8,028 bases of DNA from the NCBI GenBank assembly GCA_030636125.1, contig DAOVXM010000100.1:1-8028 (forward strand), in the 5' to 3' direction. The notes under the pieces are model-generated. The model worked only from the letters and a program-made list of their open reading frames with translations. It had not been told where the DNA came from and searched no databases. This DNA comes from Chloroflexota bacterium. GTDB taxonomy: Bacteria > Chloroflexota > Anaerolineae > Anaerolineales > UBA4823. Made by a program: the position numbers and the translations under genes. The first letter of the stretch is position 1. Every line of letters starts with the position of its first letter. Positions 1-3,764 of the stretch are shown one piece after another.

Positions 1-55
1 CAAGGATGCGTTTGCGAACAATTTTCTTGAAAGAATCCTCATAAGCATATTTGAC
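1..55 (-). pseudogene. pnp: Continuation of the pnp reading frame beyond the in-frame stop (partial at edge)
   Basis: Translating on past the TAA in the same frame gives 18 codons reading VKYAYEDSFKKIVRKRIL, with no further stop. This looks like the end of the PNPase helical linker, which in homologues reads roughly K-x-x-F-x-x-x-x-K-x-x-V-R-x-R-I-L before the second RNase PH domain. The interrupted codon context is Glu-Lys-stop-Val-Lys. A single C-to-T change of a CAA (Gln) codon would create this stop. No in-frame ATG, GTG or TTG restart lies in the visible part. The rest of the gene is outside the window. Confidence 0.8.
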
Positions 56-934
56 TTACTTTTCAAGATCTTCATCTTCGGATGCAAATTCGTAAATAAC
101 TGCTTTCTTTAACTCATCTAAGGCTGCATAGCGCTCTTTTTTGTTGTAGGATTGTTCAAGGATTTGGTTGAGTGGTGCCGTGATTCTATCAAACACGGAT
201 GTGTTTAAACTTTCATCACTAGCGAAGGGAGTGTAGTCTCGCTTCGTTTTTCCAATTTCGGCCGCCATTTGTTCTTGAAGATCAATAAGCGGCTGAATAG
301 CTTTATGTCCGAATTGGAGCGCTTCAACCATAACCTGCTCTGGAACTTCTTGGGCGCCACATTCCACCATAAGTATGGCATCTCGTGTTCCTGCAAGCCT
401 CAAATCTATGTCAGAGTATTCCAAATCAGCATAAGTTGGGTTTATTATGAATTCGTCTTCTATGTGTCCAATGCGTACTGCTCCCACGGGGCCATCCCAA
501 GGGATATCCGATATCATTAAAGCAGCAGAGGCAGCGTTTAGGGCTAATATATCAATCGGATTTTCGCCATCAGTGGAAAAAGAATAGATAATTACCTGAA
601 CGTCATTGCGCAAACCCTTTGGGAAAAGAGGGCGTAGAGGGCGGTCGGTTAGCCGATCAGTTAAGATGGCTTCTTCGGTTGGCCGGCCTTCACGGCGGAA
701 AAATGAGCCAGGGATGCGTCCACCAGCGTACATGCGCTCTTCATAATCTACGGTTAGAGGGAAGAAGTCTATTCCTAGACGGGGGTCAGCGCTCATCGTA
801 GATGTGGCAAACACCATAGTGTCGCCTAGGCGGACTGTAATGGCTCCTCCAGCTTGAACGGCAAGATTGCCAGTTTCAAAAGTGAAGGTTTTCGTTCCAA
901 TTGTTACTTGATATTGTTTTGTTTCGGGTTTCAT
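56..934 (-). CDS. pnp: Polynucleotide phosphorylase, N-terminal 292 codons, ended by an in-frame TAA
   Basis: PNPase is a trimeric 3'-5' phosphorolytic exoribonuclease of mRNA decay. Seen here: the first RNase PH domain (about residues 10-145), with the family signature GGRIPGSFFRREGRP at 71-85 and RLTDRPLRPLFP at 94-105; its C-terminal half to about 215; and the start of the all-helical linker (about 240-292). Full-length PNPase is about 700 residues, and the second RNase PH domain (catalytic), KH and S1 domains are absent from this ORF. The frame stops at TAA (56-58), but PNPase-like residues continue in the same frame beyond it. The ATG start is supported by a strong AGGAG five to six bases upstream. 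The gene lies 298 bases downstream of rpsO in the usual rpsO-pnp order. As it stands the product would lack the active site. Family identity is very secure; whether the stop is real is not known. Confidence 0.93.
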   Translation of the reverse strand: MKPETKQYQVTIGTKTFTFETGNLAVQAGGAITVRLGDTMVFATSTMSADPRLGIDFFPLTVDYEERMYAGGRIPGSFFRREGRPTEEAILTDRLTDRPLRPLFPKGLRNDVQVIIYSFSTDGENPIDILALNAASAALMISDIPWDGPVGAVRIGHIEDEFIINPTYADLEYSDIDLRLAGTRDAILMVECGAQEVPEQVMVEALQFGHKAIQPLIDLQEQMAAEIGKTKRDYTPFASDESLNTSVFDRITAPLNQILEQSYNKKERYAALDELKKAVIYEFASEDEDLEK

Positions 935-941
935 GTTTTCT

Positions 942-960
942 CCTGGTGTAGCCCACCAGG
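942..960 (-). promoter_or_regulatory. Hairpin overlapping the pnp ribosome binding site
   Basis: The minus-strand RNA reads CCTGGTG-GGCTA-CACCAGG, a perfect 7-bp stem with a 5-base loop. It is followed directly by AGAAAAC and the pnp ATG. The 3' arm ends in the AGG of the AGGAG Shine-Dalgarno sequence, so the folded form hides part of it. This is a plausible translational switch. PNPase of E. coli is autoregulated through its leader, but by a different structure (an RNase III stem), so the regulatory role here is inference. Confidence 0.6.
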
Positions 961-977
961 TCAGGGACTGAAAGCCA

Positions 978-1021
978 CCGACAACGAATATCTCATCTTG
1001 ATATTGCTAACTTGTTATCGG
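978..1021 (-). promoter_or_regulatory. Long interrupted stem-loop in the pnp leader
   Basis: An outer arm of 8 pairs (978-985 with 1014-1021) encloses an 8-base against 1-base internal loop, then a perfect 6-bp inner stem (987-992 with 1000-1005) and a 7-base loop. The one imperfect outer pair is G-U in minus-strand RNA but A-C in plus-strand RNA, so the fold belongs to the rpsO-pnp transcript. It sits just upstream of the binding-site hairpin. By analogy with E. coli pnp it could be a ribonuclease processing site, but that is not shown here. Confidence 0.5.
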
Positions 1022-1066
1022 CATCTGTCAATACCCAACCGGTGAGTAGCTACATATATGAATAAG

Positions 1067-1091
1067 GATCAGAGATCTTTGATCGCTGATC
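1067..1091. repeat. GATC-rich inverted repeat between rpsO and pnp
   Basis: GATCAG pairs with CTGATC (6 bp). After a single mismatch, GATC pairs with GATC (4 bp) around a 3-base loop. The 25-base unit holds four GATC tetramers. Neither side carries a T-run, so it does not look like an intrinsic terminator. A smaller perfect 5-bp hairpin (GAGCA/TGCTC, 5-base loop) lies nearby at 1124-1138. Confidence 0.5.
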
Positions 1092-1188
1092 TTCCGCTAT
1101 AAGTTATTGATTTGTATGGGATCGAGCAAAATGTGCTCACCCCCAAAATTAATCCTACCTGTGAAAGTATCATCTAAAATTGAGTAGT

Positions 1189-1221
1189 GAGTAGATGGAG
1201 TGATATTTCCTCCACCTACTC
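1189..1221 (-). terminator. Hairpin directly after rpsO (attenuator or processing site)
   Basis: A 12-pair stem (1189-1200 with 1210-1221) with a 9-base loop starts 12 bases past the rpsO stop. All 12 pairs form in minus-strand RNA (one G-U); in plus-strand RNA the same position is an A-C mismatch. The downstream sequence has only a weak run of four T about eight bases after the stem, so termination is likely partial. It resembles the position of the terminator/processing region between rpsO and pnp in other bacteria. Confidence 0.55.
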
Positions 1222-1232
1222 GGGGTAATCTG

Positions 1233-1505
1233 TTATTTGCGTCGGATATTGAGCTTATCGGTCAAGGCCATGTATCGCTCGAAATCTTTGCGACGCACGT
1301 ATGATAATAATCGGCGCCGTCTGCCGACCATTTTTAGCAAGCCACGTCTTGAAGATTCATCATGCTTGTGAGTACGCAGATGATCCGTAAGCTGATTGAT
1401 CCGTGTGGTCAAAATCGCAATTTGGACCTCTGGTGAACCAGTGTCAGAAGTGTGACGTGAAAATCCTTCGATTACTTTAGTTTTTGTATCTTTGTTTAAA
1501 GGCAT
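1233..1505 (-). CDS. rpsO: 30S ribosomal protein S15
   Basis: This primary 16S rRNA-binding protein helps nucleate the central platform of the 30S subunit by binding the three-way junction of helices 20-22. The 90-residue product matches the usual 88-90. The diagnostic residues are present: DTGSPEVQ (21-28), the HKHD turn (46-49), and the [17 protein letters not shown] block (51-67) that contacts rRNA, ending in a basic tail. The ATG start is preceded by AAAGGAGA with about 11 bases to the start, a good Shine-Dalgarno. It is the first gene of the rpsO-pnp pair and ends in TAA, showing that TAA is a normal stop in this genome. Expression may be controlled by its own product through the leader (see the 1581-1610 inverted repeat). 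No anomaly was seen in the protein. Confidence 0.98.
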   Translation of the reverse strand: MPLNKDTKTKVIEGFSRHTSDTGSPEVQIAILTTRINQLTDHLRTHKHDESSRRGLLKMVGRRRRLLSYVRRKDFERYMALTDKLNIRRK

Positions 1506-1580
1506 GACGTCTGCTTTCTCCTTTCTATAAATGTACTTTAGCAGGTCTCCTAACCAGCAGCAGAATTATTGAATACATCA

Positions 1581-1610
1581 AGGACAGGGAATGGGTATTG
1601 TTATTGTCCT
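1581..1610 (-). promoter_or_regulatory. Inverted repeat in the rpsO leader, possible S15 autoregulatory site
   Basis: In the rpsO leader RNA, AGGACA and TGTCCT form a perfect 6-bp stem with an 18-base loop. A second register, ACAGG with CCTGT (1608-1612 with 1584-1588), uses overlapping bases, so the two folds exclude each other. S15 leaders in several phyla carry structured autoregulatory sites, but their shapes differ and this one is not recognised as a described class. Confidence 0.35.
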
Positions 1611-1645
1611 GTAAGGCCGCCGATAGGGCTAGTCAAAGCGGGCAG

Positions 1646-1654
1646 ATTATACCA
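1646..1654 (-). promoter_or_regulatory. Extended -10 promoter for rpsO-pnp
   Basis: The minus strand reads TGGTATAAT, a perfect -10 hexamer with a TGn extension. No good -35 hexamer is found 16-18 bases upstream, where the sequence is A-rich, which fits extended -10 promoters. Initiation about seven bases downstream would give an rpsO leader of about 130-135 bases, long enough for the structures noted there. Confidence 0.6.
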
Positions 1655-1770
1655 TAATTATGTGGATTTTTTGTATTTATCTAAATGGAATACCCAGTAG
1701 TTTGCTACGAGGATAGGAATTTTGAAGATTTTGGTAGTTTATTAGGGTTATGCAGATAAAGTGGTGAGGG

Positions 1771-1817
1771 TCCTAAAATGGAGTATAAAGGCGAAGCCCG
1801 TACACTACATTTTAGGA
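1771..1817 (-). repeat. 47-base three-part inverted repeat between the HEAT gene and rpsO
   Basis: A perfect 10-bp outer stem (TCCTAAAATG with CATTTTAGGA) surrounds a 6-pair middle stem (1782-1787 with 1801-1806) and a central GGC/GCC stem with a 3-base loop. The middle stem is complete only in minus-strand RNA, where the odd pair is G-U rather than A-C. It lies 47 bases past the stop of the HEAT-like gene. No T-run follows on the minus strand (the next bases are CCCTCACC), so it is not a standard intrinsic terminator; a 3'-end protecting or processing stem, or a dispersed repeat, is possible. Apart from the rpsO promoter and leader, the rest of 1506-1864 shows nothing recognisable. Confidence 0.55.
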
Positions 1818-1864
1818 GTTTTCCTCGCTTTTTAGTATCGTTTCCTATGAAATCACGAAAAAAC

Positions 1865-2668
1865 TTATTTAACGTTTCGTATAGCTTCTCGGAGGCTATC
1901 TTGGTTTGACTCTGGGAATTCTTGTATACAATGACGAATCATCCAGGCCGTATCGTGGTTATCAGGTACTTCTAGGTTTTGTCGTAAAAAGTAAGCAGTT
2001 TCCTGCGGAGATCGACGAGCGAGATCTTTTATTACTTCTAACACATATGGGCGGAGTTGAGGTGAGACACTACGGACATAAGGGGTTAGCAAGCGATAGA
2101 AAACTGGTAAATTTTCGAACTCTGGGTTTGCCAATAATGGTGTAAGTGCACGTAGCCCCATTTGCTGCGAGGTTGTTTCAGAAGAGTTTAGCCAAGCTTC
2201 CACAAGTGTTAAGAGTGTCTCTGGTGATCCTTGGCGAACACTGGCAAGTCCTTCTTGCATTAAGCAAATTAGAATTTGCTCTTCTGTTTTCGTATGACCC
2301 CATTGTTCTACTCGACTCAATATCGTTTCAGCGTGTTCAGGCGGGATTAAGCCAAGTATGAAGGTTGTGAGAAGTCGAAATTCTAAGTAAGGTTCCTGCC
2401 ATAGTGCGTCACATAAAGAGAACGCCTGCTTGGGTTGAGTCTTGATCAGAGGGGTTAAAATTAAAATTATGTGACGGAGTACTGGTTTTGGCACAGTGTA
2501 TGACGGGATGAGAGGTGGTGGTGTTCCAGATTGTCCTGGTCGGTAGGACCGGTCGGCATATATATCCAGCAAATCATGCAGCGCACCAATGAACGCCTTG
2601 GGCTGGTCGAAATCTTCTGCAAGCTGGGCAGCTTGTTGCCTGAGTCGGGTTAAGTTTATGGCTGGCAC
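1865..2668 (-). CDS. HEAT/AlkD-like helical-repeat protein of unknown function
   Basis: The 267-residue product is soluble and almost wholly helical, with no signal peptide or membrane segment. Helical pairs recur with Leu/Ile/Val spacing typical of HEAT-like repeats. The stretch ALWQEPYLEFRLL (88-100) resembles the LW-x-x-P-x-x-E-x-R-x helix of the DNA alkylation repair (AlkD) family. A later segment around AWLNSS (158-163) followed by GLRAL (171-175) looks like another repeat of that fold. The AlkD-type Trp/Asp catalytic motif could not be identified with confidence, so glycosylase activity is unproven. The start is GTG (2666-2668), with only a weak AAAG purine stretch upstream; no better in-frame start lies between it and the LOG-like gene, which ends 31 bases upstream. 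It is likely cotranscribed with the MazG-like and LOG-like genes. It could instead be a structural HEAT scaffold. Confidence 0.8.
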   Translation of the reverse strand: MPAINLTRLRQQAAQLAEDFDQPKAFIGALHDLLDIYADRSYRPGQSGTPPPLIPSYTVPKPVLRHIILILTPLIKTQPKQAFSLCDALWQEPYLEFRLLTTFILGLIPPEHAETILSRVEQWGHTKTEEQILICLMQEGLASVRQGSPETLLTLVEAWLNSSETTSQQMGLRALTPLLANPEFENLPVFYRLLTPYVRSVSPQLRPYVLEVIKDLARRSPQETAYFLRQNLEVPDNHDTAWMIRHCIQEFPESNQDSLREAIRNVK

Positions 2669-2699
2669 GATGACCGGTATCTTTAAAAGGGGTAAAGGT

Positions 2700-3260
2700 T
2701 TAAGATGATTGGTTATCTCTAGCTCTTCTGAGAGAATTCAGGAGTTCAACCGCAGCATCGACATCCGGTGTAAGGTCCAAAATCGTACGATATTTTTCTG
2801 ATACATAATCACCTAATGAATCGTAGAAGGCCTTAATTATGGATGACCAGCCAGGTCCAATAAGGATCAGAGGTCGCGCTGATATTGAACGTGTTTGCAG
2901 GTGTGACCACATGATGGAAATTTCAGCGAGAGTACCAATGCCCCCAGGTAAGGCTAGAGCAGCATCACAATCTTCAATTAAGGTGAATAATCGTTTCCTC
3001 AAAGTTGGGTAGCGCTTTTCTTCATCGATCCAAGGGTTTGGTGTTACTGGTCGCCATTTCTCAATTTCGTCACAAGTGATGCCAATGACATACCCACCGC
3101 TCTCCATTGCGCCTCGTGAGACAGCCTCCATAGTACCAATATAACCACCCGTAAGAACAGTGTATCCCTCTGAACCAAGTAGTCTGCCAAGGTGTAAAGC
3201 GTCTTCATATGCTTTCTCGCCGGGTTTTGGGTGGGATCCACCAAACACAGTAATGTTCAT
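2700..3260 (-). CDS. LOG-family (TIGR00725-like) Rossmann-fold nucleotide-binding protein
   Basis: LOG-family enzymes hydrolyse the N-glycosidic bond of nucleoside 5'-monophosphates, releasing free base and ribose 5-phosphate. They were first known for cytokinin activation and were often misnamed lysine decarboxylase. Visible marks: N-terminal ITVFGGS (3-9) beginning the Rossmann fold, TGGYIGTMEAVSRGA (37-51) in the place of the family's GGG-x-x-G-x-M segment, GGYVIGI (55-61), the Arg-rich LRKRL (87-91), and the hallmark PGGIGT (105-110) with Glu113. The 186 residues fit the short bacterial group. Its ATG overlaps the stop of the upstream MazG-like gene in an ATGA, which implies translational coupling. 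The natural substrate cannot be told from sequence; a nucleotide housecleaning role is suggested by the neighbours only. Confidence 0.9.
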   Translation of the reverse strand: MNITVFGGSHPKPGEKAYEDALHLGRLLGSEGYTVLTGGYIGTMEAVSRGAMESGGYVIGITCDEIEKWRPVTPNPWIDEEKRYPTLRKRLFTLIEDCDAALALPGGIGTLAEISIMWSHLQTRSISARPLILIGPGWSSIIKAFYDSLGDYVSEKYRTILDLTPDVDAAVELLNSLRRARDNQSS

Positions 3261-3577
3261 AAATCCGGACTCGCCCTTTCATCCCATGTGCGGGAGTAAT
3301 TTTGCTCCAGTTTGTTCAAAATGGCTTCTTCCAGGTTGACATCTGCAATGCTCGCAATCTGTAGCAAATATAAGGCAATATCAGCTAATTCATCGGAAAG
3401 CTCCTGAGGATTTTCTAGCTCACCAGCCCATTGAAAATGCTCTAATAATTCAGACGCTTCCAAGCTCAAGGAAATGGCAAGGTTGCGTAATGTCTGTGGA
3501 CGAGGGCTATCTGGTTCATACCATCCCTTGTCACCCACGAAAGTGTTCATTGCTTTTGTAAGTTCTTGAATGTCCAT
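3257..3577 (-). CDS. MazG-like nucleotide pyrophosphohydrolase (iMazG/dCTPase type)
   Basis: This small all-alpha NTP pyrophosphohydrolase belongs to the MazG/RS21-C6 superfamily, which converts (d)NTPs, often non-canonical or surplus ones, to NMP and pyrophosphate. The metal-binding signature is present: E40-x-x-E43 in SLEASELLEHFQW and E63-x-x-D66 in DELADIALYLLQ. The KLEQN ending (89-93) is also typical of the group. The 106 residues match single-domain members rather than the two-domain MazG. The ATG lies only eight bases downstream of a perfect TATAAT, with no Shine-Dalgarno, so the mRNA is probably leaderless. It is the first gene of the unit and its stop overlaps the LOG-like start (ATGA). 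The exact nucleotide substrate is not predictable. Confidence 0.92.
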   Translation of the reverse strand: MDIQELTKAMNTFVGDKGWYEPDSPRPQTLRNLAISLSLEASELLEHFQWAGELENPQELSDELADIALYLLQIASIADVNLEEAILNKLEQNYSRTWDERASPDL

Positions 3578-3585
3578 AGTAACCG

Positions 3586-3615
3586 ATTATATTGGGCAAA
3601 GGGTCAATTCGTCAA
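3586..3615 (-). promoter_or_regulatory. Near-consensus promoter of the MazG-LOG-HEAT unit (leaderless start)
   Basis: On the minus strand, TTGACG (3610-3615, 5/6 match to the -35 consensus) and TATAAT (3586-3591, 6/6) are separated by 18 bases. The MazG-like ATG begins eight bases past the -10, so the predicted transcription start falls on or within about two bases of the start codon. No ribosome binding site fits in such a leader. Confidence 0.75.
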
Positions 3616-3633
3616 CTCAATGGACGAAGTTGA
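3608..3633. promoter_or_regulatory. Interlocked inverted repeats over the -35 region (candidate operator)
   Basis: Two perfect dyads share this segment: TTCGTC-N9-GACGAA (3608-3628) and TCAACT-N10-AGTTGA (3612-3633). Both overlap the -35 hexamer of the MazG-like promoter, and TTGAC also occurs twice in direct orientation nearby. Arms of this size and spacing are compatible with a dimeric regulator, but chance is possible with 6-bp arms. Confidence 0.35.
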
Positions 3634-3684
3634 TTTGGAGTATAGTCCGTTTCACAGATTAATTGTTTGAATAGCCCCAAAATG

Positions 3685-3712
3685 TTTATGACACACAAAT
3701 TTAGATTACAAT
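3685..3712 (+). promoter_or_regulatory. Weak candidate promoter for the DHH-CBS-nucleotidyltransferase gene
   Basis: TACAAT (3707-3712) is a 5/6 match to the -10 consensus. TTTATG (3685-3690) lies 16 bases upstream as a poor -35. Initiation near 3719 would give a leader of about 45-50 bases. It would fire divergently from the MazG-like promoter within the same 187-base intergenic region. Confidence 0.3.
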
Positions 3713-3764
3713 AAAGGTTGAATAATATTGGTTAACACATCGTCTTTTTTACATCATTGTTGAG

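Noticed and set aside
56..58. Reassignment of TAA as a sense codon to explain the interrupted pnp
   Set aside because: rpsO, the LOG-like gene and the HEAT-like gene all end at TAA exactly where the families should end, so a genome-wide recoding is not supported.
619..801. Plus-strand open frames opposite pnp and the HEAT-like gene (such as 269-520, 619-801, 1906-2145)
   Set aside because: They lie inside well-recognised genes on the other strand, show no family resemblance and have no convincing ribosome binding sites.
1005..1031. A pnp-specific promoter using the perfect TTGACA on the minus strand at 1026-1031
   Set aside because: No -10 hexamer better than three of six matches lies 16-19 bases downstream; the sequence there is part of the leader stem.
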